A DNA stretch of 64,000 nucleotides from Streptomyces liliiviolaceus (GCF_018070025.1 NZ_JAGPYQ010000001.1:2790001-2854000), one strand, 5' to 3'; numbered from the stretch's first letter, positions 53,401 to 62,701 are shown. The notes: generated from the letters alone by a model not told the origin. Numbers and translations: made by a program.

Positions 53401-53728
53401 CGTAGGTGCGGCCGACGGAGCCGCCCTTCACCGCGTCGAGCTGCCCCGCGACCTGTTCGGTCTGCCCCGGCGCGGTGGCGATCATCATCGTGACGTTCTT
53501 GTCGCCGGACGCCTGGGCCTGCGCGAGGAGGTCGGCGTCGGCCGAACCGAGCTTGCCGCTCGTGGACTTGACCGGCGTGTCGGCGGGGGTGGTACCCGGG
53601 CCGTCCGCGGCGAAGGCCATGGGTATCGGCCCGACCGAGGAGAGAGCGGCCACGAGTCCGGCGGCGACGGCTATGCGTGCCGCGCGTCTCGCCCCGCTGA
53701 TCGGAGCGCGCTGAGAGTGGAGGGTCAT
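50408..53728 (-). CDS. secreted subtilisin-like serine protease (S8)
   Basis: 1106 residues from ATG 53728 (AAGGA five bases upstream; ATG 53734 is too close to the site). Signal peptide: basic RRAAR then a hydrophobic stretch ending IPMAFA. A pro-domain follows. The catalytic triad is visible: Asp in GITIGILDSGVDVAHPAL, His in SEHGTHVAGITAANK, Ser in LQGTSMASPQAAGASALL. The oxyanion Asn is in VISAGNSGPGAN. The long C-terminal part has beta-rich domains, ending in a pre-peptidase-like segment (PAAGTYTVLVDGYSVPAGTTAYD). An exported nutritional or processing protease of normal Streptomyces type. Confidence 0.94.
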   Translation of the reverse strand: MTLHSQRAPISGARRAARIAVAAGLVAALSSVGPIPMAFAADGPGTTPADTPVKSTSGKLGSADADLLAQAQASGDKNVTMMIATAPGQTEQVAGQLDAVKGGSVGRTYDKLGYVRATVPTAKAESAIAAASKLSSVHGIDLRQEIVLDDPTPSADTAKGAKKGATAAAYPAPGKNTPAVNPYNPSFETGAVDFVKKNPKADGRGITIGILDSGVDVAHPALQKTTTGERKIVDWVTATDPLVDGDATWRAMVNARSGPVFTYDGESWKAPAGNYAVSRFRESASVGGDANGDLNRDGDTTDSWGVLYDAAAGTVRVDLNDNNDFTDDAPMKPYKDGYQIGYFGTDDPATEIAERVPFVVEIRKDVPMDPLGGDWVGKKSDFVNIGIIESEHGTHVAGITAANKLFGGKMNGAAPGAKLVSSRACTWSGGCTNVALTEGMIDLVANRGVDIVNMSIGGLPALNDGNNARAELYTRLIDTYGVQLVISAGNSGPGANTIGDPGLADKVISVGASISKATWASNYGSAVEKKYAMLPFSSRGPREDGGFTPTLTAPGASINTTQTWFPGGPVAEAGYSLPPGYSMLQGTSMASPQAAGASALLLSAAKQKRIDLTPAKLRTALTSTADHISGTQAYAEGAGLINIEDAWDSIRDGATAHEYTVKAPVDTAIDFALKTPGFGTGLYDREGGLKAGQKKTYDVTVTRTTGADRAIRHELNLENNRDHTFRIVGKDEISLPLNKPVTVKVEARPKSAGLTSAILEVDDPRTEGVDKQVLTTVVVSAPLAAAQKYAFAASGKVQRNSTTSYFVTVPEGAKNLEVAIGGLKTGSQTRFIAIHPYGVPVDNTSTPFCYNNYLDGNGCRPDLRSYSDPQPGVWEIEVESRRTSPLLDNPYKLNVEVLGAEFDPAVVTVPDAKVGTPTPASWKVTNKLAAVDGSLKGGPLGSSKSTRPTIAQGATDTVTVDVPAGAESLDVSIGNVSDAAADLDLSVYDAQGTLVGSSADGDSEEAVSVPSPAAGTYTVLVDGYSVPAGTTAYDYLDVYFAPSLGQVEVAATPVKLATGASTSVTAQVVANAAPPAGRTFFGRVQLVNARGTAAGTGSVLIEKVTP

Positions 53729-53959
53729 CAGCATCCTTGTGAGTAAAGGAAAAGTCCGTTCACGATCGGATCGACGTCGGACCGATCGCGTCAGTCCGGA
53801 ATGTGAACCCGGATGACCGCTCAGCTTTACGCAAGAAACGGAAGTTTGGGGAGAGCTGACCGTGACGTGAACTGTTCATGGCGTAATTCCGCCATACGTC
53901 ATGGAGCCGATCTCCGGCCAAACCGGGACGTGCGGATGCCCCTGACGTAACGTCTGGCC

Positions 53960-54430
53960 ATGCGCAAGGAGTTGAGGGTGGCGGCCTACGCCGTGTGCGT
54001 GCGTGACGGGCGGATGCTCCTCGCACGCTGGGTGGCCCGGGACGGCAGCAGGCGCTGGACCCTGCCCGGCGGCGGCATGGACCACGGCGAGGACCCGTAC
54101 GACACCGTGATCCGCGAGGCCGAGGAGGAGACCGGATACACCGTCGAGCCGGTCACCCTGCTCGGTGTCGACTCGATCCTGCGCACCTATCCGCGCCGCG
54201 TCGGCGCCGCCGACTTTCAGGGCCTGCGGATCGTCTACGAGGCCCGGGTGACCGGCGGCGAACTGCGCCACGAGGCCGACGGCTCGACCGACATGGCGGC
54301 CTGGCACCCCCTCGACGAGGTGCCCGCGCTGGAGCGCGTGGGACTGGTCGATGTGGGACTCGCCCTGTGGCGGGAGCGCCCCGGAGCCGGCCGGGTGACC
54401 GGCATTCCCGAACACCCGGCGGATACCTGA
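53960..54430 (+). CDS. NUDIX hydrolase
   Basis: 156 residues. The Nudix box GX5EX7REUXEEXGU is present in the segment GGGMDHGEDPYDTVIREAEE plus ETGY (residues about 37-60). The preceding LLARWVARDGSRRWTLPGG is typical. Substrate (nucleoside diphosphate-linked compound) cannot be deduced. It stands alone, divergent from the protease gene across a 231-bp AT-richer region. Confidence 0.9.
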   Translation: MRKELRVAAYAVCVRDGRMLLARWVARDGSRRWTLPGGGMDHGEDPYDTVIREAEEETGYTVEPVTLLGVDSILRTYPRRVGAADFQGLRIVYEARVTGGELRHEADGSTDMAAWHPLDEVPALERVGLVDVGLALWRERPGAGRVTGIPEHPADT

Positions 54431-54701
54431 GAACACCCGGCCGCCACCTGACAGAGGGCGGCGAGACCTACCCCCTACCCCGCCAGATGAACGTGGAGTG
54501 ACCGGCTCGCCTCCGTTCGAGGAGGGCTCGGTGGACGCGGAGGGTAGTCCAAGATCGACGTACGGTGATCGGCGCTGCCCGTTGCCGTCCAGTTAACGTG
54601 CAGGTCACCCCCGGTGCCAACCATCAAGTACGAGCGGGAGGTTCGCGTCGGCGGACCGACCGCGACCACTGCTGACGCGCCGCACCAGGGGAGACCGCGC
54701 C

Positions 54702-56459
54702 ATGTCGCGCATACGCTCTGTCGCCACCGCCGCTCGTGACCGCCGCGCCTTTCTGGCCGCCACCGGGGCGGTGTCGCTCTCCGCGGGCATCGGCTTCGCG
54801 CTGCGCCCGGGGACGAGCGAGGCCGCCACCCACACCGCCGCCACCCAGGGGCAGCCCATCGCCGTCTCCCGCAGGGCGCCGGCCGCACCCCTGGCCCCGT
54901 ACACCCGGGGCACCACCCTCTCGACCATCGCCACCGCGCGCCCGGGCTCCGGGTACCGGCGGCTTGGCGACGGACCCGCCTGGTCCCGCGTCGTCCGCGG
55001 CGACCTGGCCGCCCCGAAGTCCGGCCGGGACGGGCGGCGCACCGCACTTGCCGCGTTCGTGCAGTTCACCGATCTGCACCTGGTCGACGTACAGCACCCG
55101 CTGCGGTACGAGTATCTGCGCGCCCAGACCGCCAGCGCCTGGCGGCCGCAGGAGTCCCTGTCGGTGGCGGGCGCGGTCTCGCTCGTCGAGCGGGTCAACG
55201 CGCTGCGCGGCGCCCCCGTCACCGGCTCGCCCCTGCACTTCGTGATGACCACCGGCGACAACACCGACAACAACGCCAAGACGGAACTGGACTGGTTCCT
55301 GAAGGTGATGAGCGGTGGCCGCATCACCCCCAACTCCGGTGACCTGGCCCGCTACGAGGGCGTCCAGAACAGCGACCTGAAGCTGTACTGGCAGCCCGAC
55401 GCGGCCCTGCGCGACGCCGACAAGCAGCTCGGCTTCCCCCGTATCGAGGGCTTCCTCGCCGCCGCGATCCGCGAGGTGCGCAGCCCCGGCCTCAACCTGC
55501 CCTGGTACTCCACGGTCGGCAACCACGACTCGCTGCCCGGCGGCTGCTACGCGCCCGGCGACTCCTTCTTCGCCGAGTTCGCCGTCGGCGGCAGGAAGCT
55601 GATGACGCTCGACGAGTCGGAGGGCGTCGCCATCTGGAAGAACGTCAAGAAGGGCGGCGACCCCAAGGGCGCCGGCTTCAAGGCGATGCTGAAGTCCCAG
55701 GCGCGCAGGATGCGTTCGGTCACCCCGGACGAGGCCCGCGCCCCCTTCACCCCCACCGAGTACCTCCAGGCCCACCTCGACCCGGCGCACACCGGCACGG
55801 GCCCCGTCGGACACGGCTACTCGCAGGCCAACCTCGCCGCGAAGACCCAGTACTACACGTTCCGGATCGCGGACGACGTCCTCGGCATCAGCCTCGACAC
55901 CACCGACCCGGGCGGCCACTACGAGGGTTCCCTCGGCACGGCCCAACTGCGGTGGCTGGAGCGCACGCTGAAGGCGGCGGAGAAGAACAAGGAACACGTC
56001 ATCGTCTTCAGCCACCACACGAGTAAATCGATGCGCAACCTCCGCGAGGACCCGGCGCACCCGGGGGAGCGGCGGCACGGCGGCGACGAGGTGCTCTCCG
56101 TGCTCGGCGCCCACCGCCCGGTGCTGGCCTGGGTGAACGGCCACAGCCACAAGAACGCCGTCACCCCGCACCCCGGCCCCGACGGCCGCTCCTTCTGGGA
56201 GGTCTCCACCGCCTCCCACGTCGACTTCCCGCAGCTCGCCCGCGTGATCGAGATCGCCGACAACCACGACGGCACGATCTCCCTGTTCACCACGCTGATC
56301 GAGTCCGCGGCCCCCCACGACACGGACTTCACGGACCTCTCCCAGACAGGCCTGGCAGCGCTGTACCGAGAACTGAGCTTCAACGCCCCGGGCGCCCGAA
56401 CGGACCTGAGCGGGACCCCGGCGGACCGCAACACGGAACTGGTACTGAGGAAGAGCTGA
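54702..56459 (+). CDS. Tat-exported calcineurin-like metallophosphoesterase
   Basis: 585 residues. The N-terminal RDRRAFLAATGAVSLSAG is a Tat-type signal. Dimetal phosphoesterase motifs occur in order: FTDLHLVD (D-x-H), TTGDNTDNN (GD), STVGNHDSLPG (GNHD), VFSHHTSKSM and VNGHSHKN (GHxH). The length and the LVDVQHPLRYEY segment fit an actinobacterial family of secreted phosphoesterases (TIGR03767-like). The substrate is unknown. It has its own 271-bp upstream region. Confidence 0.88.
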   Translation: MSRIRSVATAARDRRAFLAATGAVSLSAGIGFALRPGTSEAATHTAATQGQPIAVSRRAPAAPLAPYTRGTTLSTIATARPGSGYRRLGDGPAWSRVVRGDLAAPKSGRDGRRTALAAFVQFTDLHLVDVQHPLRYEYLRAQTASAWRPQESLSVAGAVSLVERVNALRGAPVTGSPLHFVMTTGDNTDNNAKTELDWFLKVMSGGRITPNSGDLARYEGVQNSDLKLYWQPDAALRDADKQLGFPRIEGFLAAAIREVRSPGLNLPWYSTVGNHDSLPGGCYAPGDSFFAEFAVGGRKLMTLDESEGVAIWKNVKKGGDPKGAGFKAMLKSQARRMRSVTPDEARAPFTPTEYLQAHLDPAHTGTGPVGHGYSQANLAAKTQYYTFRIADDVLGISLDTTDPGGHYEGSLGTAQLRWLERTLKAAEKNKEHVIVFSHHTSKSMRNLREDPAHPGERRHGGDEVLSVLGAHRPVLAWVNGHSHKNAVTPHPGPDGRSFWEVSTASHVDFPQLARVIEIADNHDGTISLFTTLIESAAPHDTDFTDLSQTGLAALYRELSFNAPGARTDLSGTPADRNTELVLRKS

Positions 56460-56465
56460 CGCTCC

Positions 56466-56575
56466 GGGGGCGCGGGGAACGGCGCAGTCTTTCGTTCAAG
56501 GGGCGCGGGGAACGGCGCAATCTTTTAGGGGCGCGGGGAACTGCGCGACCAGCCACAACGCACCCGCACCCGACA
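56466..56575. repeat. three tandem intergenic-repeat copies
   Basis: Immediately after the phosphoesterase stop: two short variants (about 56466-56488 and 56498-56520, gggcgcggggaacggcgca). One full copy follows (about 56526-56575, ggggcgcggggaactgcgcg then accagccacaacgcacccgc). All are in the same orientation, ~30 bp apart. The rest of the 234-bp gap up to 56693 contains the beta-lactamase-like gene's promoter region. Confidence 0.83.
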
Positions 56576-56693
56576 CACAGCCCCCGGACCCCCACAAAAT
56601 GCGGCTGAATCCCACTCAACCACCCCACCCGTAGGCAACCCACCCGACACTCACCAGGTCCCTCCCGTCGGCATCGCGACGAAGGGACCTCAC

Positions 56694-57863
56694 ATGTCAC
56701 CCCGCACCGCACGTGCAACCCGCCTGGCCCTCACCACCGCGGCGACACTCACCGCAGCCGCGCTGGCGACCCCCGCGGCCCTGGCGGACGCCCCGCCCGC
56801 ATCGGCGAGAGATCACGGCGCGACCCGACGCGCAATGGACGCAGCGGTCGAGGCCGGAGTCCCCGGCGTAGCGGCCCAGGCCGACAGGAACCGCACCACC
56901 TGGAAGGCCACCGCGGGCGTGGGCGACCTCAGGACGAAGAAGCCCCGCTCGGCGGAGGACCGCTACCGCGTAGGCAGCATCACGAAGACGTTCACCTCGA
57001 CGGTCGTGCTCCAGCTGGAAGCGGAACGCCGGCTTTCGCTGGACGACACCGTGGACAAGTGGCTGCCGGGAGTGGTCAGCGGCAACGGCCACGACGGCCG
57101 CCGCATCACCCTGCGCCAACTCCTCAACCACACGAGCGGCATCTACAACTACACGGCGGACGACACCTTCGCCCGCACGTACTTCCTGAAGGACGGCTTC
57201 TTCGAGCACCGCTTCGACAACCTGCCGCCCCGCGACCTCGTGAAGATCGCGACGTCCCACGCGCCGGACTTCGCGCCGGGCACCTCGTGGAAGTACTCCA
57301 ACACCAACTACGTCCTGGCCGGCATGGTGATCGAGAAGGCCACCGGCCACTCGTACGGCGACGAGATCCGGCAGCGCGTCATCCGGCCGCTCGGACTGAA
57401 CGCCACACTCGTCCCGGGCACGTACCCGAAGGTGCCGAAGCCCAGCAGCCGGGCGTACGGAAAGCTCGCCGAGACGGCCACCGGCCCGACGTACGACGTC
57501 ACGGAGCTGAACCCCGGCCTCGCTTCCGCGGCGGGCGAGATGATCTCCGACTCGGGTGACCTCAACCGCTTCTACTCGGCGCTGCTGCGCGGCAGGCTCC
57601 TGCCGAAGAAGCAGCTCGCCGAGATGAAGACCACCGTCAAGGTCGGGGAGATCCCGAACGCCGGTTACGGCCTCGGCCTCATCGAACGGAAACTGAGCTG
57701 CGGTGTGGTCGTCTGGGGCCACGGCGGAGGCATCCACGGCTCCAACTCGGAGGCGGTGACGACGGCGGACGGCCGCCATTCGCTCGCCTTCAACTTCAAC
57801 AACGACTGGTCGGGGGACACCGACGCGGTGATCGAGGCGGAGTACTGCCCGCAGCCGAAGTAG
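56694..57863 (+). CDS. secreted serine hydrolase, beta-lactamase / D-Ala-D-Ala carboxypeptidase-like
   Basis: 389 residues with a signal peptide (RLALTTAATLTAAALATPAALADA). The serine hydrolase motifs are SxxK in VGSITKTFTSTVVLQLE, YxN in WKYSNTNYVLAG, and HGG in VVWGHGGGIHGSNSE. These define the class C beta-lactamase/DD-peptidase fold. In Streptomyces such proteins are numerous and usually carboxypeptidases or esterases; a resistance role is not implied. GAAGGGAC lies just before ATG 56694. Confidence 0.92.
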   Translation: MSPRTARATRLALTTAATLTAAALATPAALADAPPASARDHGATRRAMDAAVEAGVPGVAAQADRNRTTWKATAGVGDLRTKKPRSAEDRYRVGSITKTFTSTVVLQLEAERRLSLDDTVDKWLPGVVSGNGHDGRRITLRQLLNHTSGIYNYTADDTFARTYFLKDGFFEHRFDNLPPRDLVKIATSHAPDFAPGTSWKYSNTNYVLAGMVIEKATGHSYGDEIRQRVIRPLGLNATLVPGTYPKVPKPSSRAYGKLAETATGPTYDVTELNPGLASAAGEMISDSGDLNRFYSALLRGRLLPKKQLAEMKTTVKVGEIPNAGYGLGLIERKLSCGVVVWGHGGGIHGSNSEAVTTADGRHSLAFNFNNDWSGDTDAVIEAEYCPQPK

Positions 57864-57868
57864 CGACG

Positions 57869-57894
57869 GGGGCCGCCGGACACCCGGCGGCCCC
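57869..57894. terminator. bidirectional hairpin terminator
   Basis: Perfect 11-bp stem ggggccgccgg/ccggcggcccc (57869-57879 with 57884-57894) with a 4-base loop. It lies between the convergent serine hydrolase and endonuclease-like genes. Confidence 0.82.
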
Positions 57895-57922
57895 TCCCCT
57901 CCTGGCGCTGCCCTCGCCCTCC

Positions 57923-58969
57923 CTACCGGGGCAGCACCACCACATAGGCCGCCGGATCACGGTCCCCCGACGCCATCAGAGCCGTACGCACGACGGTCGC
58001 CTGCTGCTCCATCGAGTCCCGCAGCTTCTTCGGCGTGACGTGGACGACCGTGATGCCGAGGCGTTCCAGGTGCTCGCGCTTGCGGGCGTACTCGGACCAC
58101 ATCGCGTCGTCGTCGTGGCGCGGGGCCCGGGTGTCGAGTTCGAGGGCGACGGCGTGGTCGGGCCAGTACGCGTCGAGGCCGCCGAGGAGCGGGCCGCCGG
58201 GCAGCCGGAGGTCCACGTTCCAGACCGGGTCGGGCAGACCGTGTTCGGTGACCAGACGGTAGAGCCGGTCCTCGGCGATGGCCCGGCCCTCGGCGAGGAG
58301 GGAGTCGACGGCGTCCACCACGTGCGGTCGGCTCAGCAGCCGGGCATGGGTCAGCTCCCGTACGACCGCGGCGGGTTCGCAGTGTCCGCCGCGCACCGCC
58401 TCGGTGAGCAGCCGGCGTACGACCCCCGCGTCCGTGATGTCGGCGACCGCGTCGGCCAGGGCGCGCGGTACGGGCGCCACGGGGATACCGCCGAGCTGCA
58501 CGGGCTCCGGCATGCCCGGGGTACGGACGATCCGGACGCAGCCCGTCGAACGCAGCCGCCGCAGCCGCGGGACGAGGACGTCGACGCGGTCCAGGGAGAG
58601 CAGCGGGGGAGCGTCCGTGAAGCGGTGCAGGGCGAGTGCGGCGAGCCCGGTGATCATCGCGTCGGCGTACTCCTGCGGGGCGTGCGGTTCGGCGGCGCCG
58701 GGCTGGGCGGGGACGGCCGGTTCCGCGACGGGGCAGCGGGCCGCGTACATGAGGACCGCGTGCAGCCGCTCCTCGCTGGTGGCGGGTCCCGGGCGGAGCA
58801 GGTGGACCCCCGGCAGGAGCTGCTGCCAGGAACCGCCCGGCCGGCACTGCGCGTTGATGTCGGCGGTGCTCACGCCCCGCGCCCGCAGCTGTGCGGTGGT
58901 CATGAGGCGCTGCTGGACGTCGGACAGGTGGCGGAGGGGCCGGGGGGAGAGCGGGGTGTTGTGGTTCAT
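57923..58969 (-). CDS. PD-(D/E)XK-like (DUF559-type) protein with abortive-infection-like N terminus
   Basis: 348 residues from ATG 58969 (GCGGGG-type weak site; MNHNTPLSPRPLRHLSD). The N-terminal part (LMTTAQLRARGVSTADINAQC, SWQQLLPGVHLL) resembles the winged-helix AbiEi-like 'type IV antitoxin' region common in actinobacteria. The C-terminal ~100 residues have a nuclease-like core: GGLDAYWPDHAVALELDTRAP then MWSEYARKREHLERLGITVVHV. This is consistent with a PD-(D/E)XK fold, although the catalytic Lys is not obvious. Cellular role unknown. Confidence 0.72.
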   Translation of the reverse strand: MNHNTPLSPRPLRHLSDVQQRLMTTAQLRARGVSTADINAQCRPGGSWQQLLPGVHLLRPGPATSEERLHAVLMYAARCPVAEPAVPAQPGAAEPHAPQEYADAMITGLAALALHRFTDAPPLLSLDRVDVLVPRLRRLRSTGCVRIVRTPGMPEPVQLGGIPVAPVPRALADAVADITDAGVVRRLLTEAVRGGHCEPAAVVRELTHARLLSRPHVVDAVDSLLAEGRAIAEDRLYRLVTEHGLPDPVWNVDLRLPGGPLLGGLDAYWPDHAVALELDTRAPRHDDDAMWSEYARKREHLERLGITVVHVTPKKLRDSMEQQATVVRTALMASGDRDPAAYVVVLPR

Positions 58970-59276
58970 GCCGTCGAATCTGCCGCGCCCGACCGGCTGC
59001 CTAACCGCTGTTACAAGCCCGTCGTCAAAACCGGACAACACCGCCCTAAAGTCCACCGCCCGAACTGCCGAAACCCCCTGGTCCGTAAGGGGGTCACGGC
59101 ACCGATCACCCGAATTCCGTAACTGTTACGTCCACCCCCAAGGTCAACATCAAGCAGACCGTCCCCCTTTGGAGGAGCCGCACCAGGAGCGCCCCCGAAG
59201 GGGCGCGGGGAACGGCGCAATCTTTTGGGGGCGCGGGGAACTGCGCGACCAGCCCCCACGCACCCGCACCCGAAAC
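58970..59276. repeat. 307-bp intergenic region with two repeat copies
   Basis: No gene seen. The left half is AT-richer and must contain the promoter of the endonuclease-like gene. The right half has a short repeat variant (about 59198-59220, gggcgcggggaacggcgcaa) and a full copy (about 59225-59275, gggcgcggggaactgcgcga plus ccagcccccacgcacccgca). They are in the same orientation as those at 56.5 kb, ending at the 3' end of the second pepN gene. Confidence 0.78.
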
Positions 59277-61868
59277 TCAACCCGCGGCAGCCCCATCACA
59301 CGCCTGCCCCCGCAAGGCCCGCCCGAGGTCGTCCCTCGCTTCCAACACCAACCTCCGAAGCGCAGGCGCAGCCTCAGCCCGAGCGGCGAGCCACGCATCG
59401 GCAGCCGCCAAGGTCCCGTCAGAGTCCTGCAGCGCGGGGAACAACCCCCGCACCACATCCATCCCGATCTGGATCGACCGCTCCGCCCACACCCGCTCGA
59501 TCACGTCGAAGTACTTCGACGCGTAGGAAGCGGTCAGCTCCCGATGGGACGCCTGCGCGAACCCCCCGATCGTCGCCTCCACCAGCGCGTTGGACAGCGA
59601 GTCCGACTCCACCACCGCGGCCCACGCCTGCGCCTTGACCGCCGCGGACGGCCGCGCCGCCAGGCACCGCACCTGATGCCGCTTCCCGGACGCGGTGTCG
59701 TCGCGGGCCAGCTCCGCGGCGAGCACGGACTCGTCCGCAAGACCGTGCGCGGCGAGCGGTTCCAGGAACGCCCACCGCAGCTCCTGGTCCACCTCAAGCC
59801 CGTCGATCTTCGCCGTCCCGTCCAGCAGCTCCCGCAGCAGCCGCAGATCGTCCTCACCGGAGGCGACCGCCGCGAAGAACCGCGCCCACGTCAGCTGGTG
59901 CTGGCTGCCGGGCCCGGCGGACCGCAGCTCCCGCAGCGCGCCCTCGGCGAGCAGCCGCCCGCCGGTGGCCCGCCACTCGGGCGCCACGTAGAAGGTGAGC
60001 GCGGAGTTCGCCCACGCGTGGAGCGTCTGGAGCACGCCGATGTCCGACTCGCGGCCCGCGAAGCGCAGGACGAGGTCGACGAAGTCCCGCGCGGGCATGA
60101 GCGCGTCGCGGGTCAGGTTCCACAGCGCCGACCAGCACAGGGCGCGGGCGAGCGGGTCGGTGAGGTCGCCGAGGTGGGCCCGCAGGGTGTCCAGCGACCC
60201 CTGGTCGAAGCGGATCTTGCAGTAGGTGAGGTCGTCGTCGTTGACGAGGACCAGCTCGGGGGCGTCGGCCCCGGCCAGCTCACCGACGACCGTGCGCGGT
60301 CCGTCGACATCCACCTCGGCGCGCGCGTACCGCACGAGCGGGCCGCCGCCCGTCCCGTCCGCGCCCTCCCGCCGGTAGAGGCCGACGGCGACCCGGTGCG
60401 GCCGCAGTTCGGGGTGCGACTCGGCGGCCTCCTGGAGGACCGTCAGCTCACCGACCCGGCCGTCCGCGTCGAGGAGCACCTGCGGGGTGAGGGAGTTGAC
60501 GCCGGCGGTCTGCAGCCAGGACCGCGACCAGGCCGCCATGTCCCGCCCGCTCGTCTCCTCCAGGACGGACAGCAGATCGCCCAGGCGCGTGTTCCCGTAC
60601 GCGTGCCGCTTGAAGTAGCGGCGGGCGCCCTCCAGGAACGCGTCCCGTCCGGCGTAGGCGACGAGTTGCTTGAGGACGGACGCGCCCTTGGCGTACGTGA
60701 TCCCGTCGAAGTTGAGCTTGGCGTCCTCCAGGTCGCGGATGTCGGCCGTGACCGGGTGCGTGGAGGGCAGCTGGTCGGCGCGGTACGCCCACGCCTTGCG
60801 GTTGTTGGCGAAGGTGACCCAGCCGTCGGTGAAGCGGGTCGCCTCGGCCATCGAGAACGTGCCCATGAAGTCCGCGAAGGACTCCTTCAGCCACAGGTCG
60901 TCCCACCACACCATGGTCACCAGGTCGCCGAACCACATGTGGGCCATCTCGTGCAGGATCACGTTCGCCCGGCGCTCGTACGACGCCTGCGTCACGTTGC
61001 CGCGGAAGATGAACTCCTCGCGGAAGGTCACACAGCCCGGGTTCTCCATCGCGCCGAGGTTGTACTCGGGCACGAACGCCTGGTCGTACTTCCCGAACGG
61101 GTACGGGTAGTCGAAGTGGTCGTGGAAGAAGTCGAGGCCCTGCTTGGTGATCAGGAAGACGTCATCGGCGTCGAAATGCCGGGCCAGGCCCTTGCGGCAG
61201 AGCGCGCCGAGCGGGATCTCCAGCCGCGTCCCGTCGTCGAGGACCCGCTCGTAGGAGTCGGTCACATAGTGGTACGGACCGGCGACGACGGCCGTGATGT
61301 ACGTCGAGATGGGCTTGGTCTCCGCGAACTTCCACACCCCGTCGGTCAGTTCGCCGACGCCGTTGCTCCACACCACCCAGCCTTCGGGGGCCCGCACCTC
61401 GAAGCGGAAGGGCGCCTTGAGGTCGGGCTGCTCGAAGTTCGCGAAGACGCGCCGGGAGTCGGCCGGCTCGTACTGCGTGTAGAGGTAGACCTCGCCGTCC
61501 TCGGGGTCGACGAAGCGGTGCATGCCCTCACCCGTGCGGCTGTACGCGCACTGGGCGTCGACGACCAGTTCGTTGTCCTCGGCCAGGTCCTCCAGGAGGA
61601 TGCGGGAGCCGTCGAAGACCGCGCCCGGGTCGAGGTCCCTGCCGTTCAGCGAGACGGCCGTGACGCCCGGCGCGATCAGGTCCGCGAAGCTCGTGGCGCC
61701 CGGCTCCGCGCTGCGGAACCGGATGGTCGTCACCGACCGGAACGTACGTGGCTCGGTGTCGGTCCCGCCCACCGCGGAGCGCAGGTCCAGGGACACCTCG
61801 TACGCCTCGACGGACAGCAGTGCTGCCCGCTCGCGGGCCTCGTCGCGGGACAGATTCTCACCGGGCAC
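59277..61868 (-). CDS. pepN: aminopeptidase N, M1 zinc metallopeptidase (copy 2)
   Basis: 863 residues from GTG 61868 (VPGENLSRDEARERAALL). GTG 61877 is in frame, but the GAGGGA site directly abuts it, so 61868 fits better and matches the start of the other PepN. The zinc motif is [17 protein letters not shown] and the exopeptidase motif GAMENPGCV. Same domain order as 44108-46720, with clear divergence (HEMAH for HELAH, PGC for AGA). Both keep all catalytic residues, so both should be active. Confidence 0.95.
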   Translation of the reverse strand: MPGENLSRDEARERAALLSVEAYEVSLDLRSAVGGTDTEPRTFRSVTTIRFRSAEPGATSFADLIAPGVTAVSLNGRDLDPGAVFDGSRILLEDLAEDNELVVDAQCAYSRTGEGMHRFVDPEDGEVYLYTQYEPADSRRVFANFEQPDLKAPFRFEVRAPEGWVVWSNGVGELTDGVWKFAETKPISTYITAVVAGPYHYVTDSYERVLDDGTRLEIPLGALCRKGLARHFDADDVFLITKQGLDFFHDHFDYPYPFGKYDQAFVPEYNLGAMENPGCVTFREEFIFRGNVTQASYERRANVILHEMAHMWFGDLVTMVWWDDLWLKESFADFMGTFSMAEATRFTDGWVTFANNRKAWAYRADQLPSTHPVTADIRDLEDAKLNFDGITYAKGASVLKQLVAYAGRDAFLEGARRYFKRHAYGNTRLGDLLSVLEETSGRDMAAWSRSWLQTAGVNSLTPQVLLDADGRVGELTVLQEAAESHPELRPHRVAVGLYRREGADGTGGGPLVRYARAEVDVDGPRTVVGELAGADAPELVLVNDDDLTYCKIRFDQGSLDTLRAHLGDLTDPLARALCWSALWNLTRDALMPARDFVDLVLRFAGRESDIGVLQTLHAWANSALTFYVAPEWRATGGRLLAEGALRELRSAGPGSQHQLTWARFFAAVASGEDDLRLLRELLDGTAKIDGLEVDQELRWAFLEPLAAHGLADESVLAAELARDDTASGKRHQVRCLAARPSAAVKAQAWAAVVESDSLSNALVEATIGGFAQASHRELTASYASKYFDVIERVWAERSIQIGMDVVRGLFPALQDSDGTLAAADAWLAARAEAAPALRRLVLEARDDLGRALRGQACDGAAAG

Positions 61869-62044
61869 GGGCGGCACTCCCTCATGGCGTCATGGGTACG
61901 TGATGGGTACGTGTGAACAGGACCGATCCTGCCATGTGCACCTGACGCCGGGCACCGGGGAATGGCACGAGCGACCGATCGCGTTGAACATGAGCCTGGT
62001 GTCACCGATTGCCGGGCGCCCGCGTTCCCCCGACGAGGAGAAGC

Positions 62045-62701
62045 ATGTCTGAGCAGACTTCCGCCAAGACGCCGGTCGACTTCTGGTTCGACCCGCTGTG
62101 CCCGTGGGCGTGGATGACCTCGCGCTGGGTCCTGGAGGTGGAGAAGGTCCGTGACATCGAGGTCCGCTGGCACATCATGAGCCTGGCGGTCCTGAACGAG
62201 CCGAGGCTCGACGAGCTGAACGACCACTACCGCGAGATGATGACCACCACCGCGTGGGACGGCGTCCGCGTGGTGACCGCGGCCTGGCAGAAGCACGGCG
62301 CCGACATCCTCGGCCCGCTCTACACGGCGCTCGGCAACCGCATCCACAACGGCGGCCTGGGCCCGACGCGGGAGGCGATCGCCGGTGCGCTCGACGAGGT
62401 CGGCCTGCCCGCGGACCTGATCGACTACGCGGACCAGAAGGACTTCGAGTTCGACGCCGAGCTGCGCGCCTCGCACAAGGAGGGCATCGACAAGGTCGGC
62501 CAGGACGTCGGCACGCCCGTCATCGCGGTCCCCGGCGCCGACGGCGAGCAGATCGCCTTCTTCGGCCCGGTCGTCACCCCGGCCCCCAAGGGCGAGGACG
62601 CGGCGAAGCTGTGGGACGGCACGCTGCTGGTCGCCTCGGTGCAGGGTTTCTACGAGCTGAAGCGCACGCGCACGCAGGGCCCGGACTTCAGCAACCTGTA
62701 G
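62045..62701 (+). CDS. DsbA-family protein, mycothiol-dependent reductase-like
   Basis: 218 residues from ATG 62045 (GAGGAGAAG site). Thioredoxin/DsbA fold with the single-Cys-type motif FDPLCPWAWMTSRWV, the inserted helical domain, and the cis-Pro loop VGTPVIAVPG. The sequence fits the actinobacterial group represented by Rv2466c, a mycothiol-dependent nitroreductase. Cytoplasmic; no signal peptide. It lies alone, divergent from pepN copy 2. Confidence 0.88.
   Translation: MSEQTSAKTPVDFWFDPLCPWAWMTSRWVLEVEKVRDIEVRWHIMSLAVLNEPRLDELNDHYREMMTTTAWDGVRVVTAAWQKHGADILGPLYTALGNRIHNGGLGPTREAIAGALDEVGLPADLIDYADQKDFEFDAELRASHKEGIDKVGQDVGTPVIAVPGADGEQIAFFGPVVTPAPKGEDAAKLWDGTLLVASVQGFYELKRTRTQGPDFSNL

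Noticed and set aside
50408..53746. An 840-codon plus-strand frame opposite the subtilase gene
   Set aside because: It lacks any domain and has a Val/Gly/Arg/Asp-rich shadow composition. The minus-strand frame has a signal peptide and a complete S8 catalytic triad.
56694..57863. Antibiotic-resistance beta-lactamase
   Set aside because: The SxxK/YxN/HGG pattern is shared by many Streptomyces carboxypeptidases and esterases, and nothing in the context indicates resistance.
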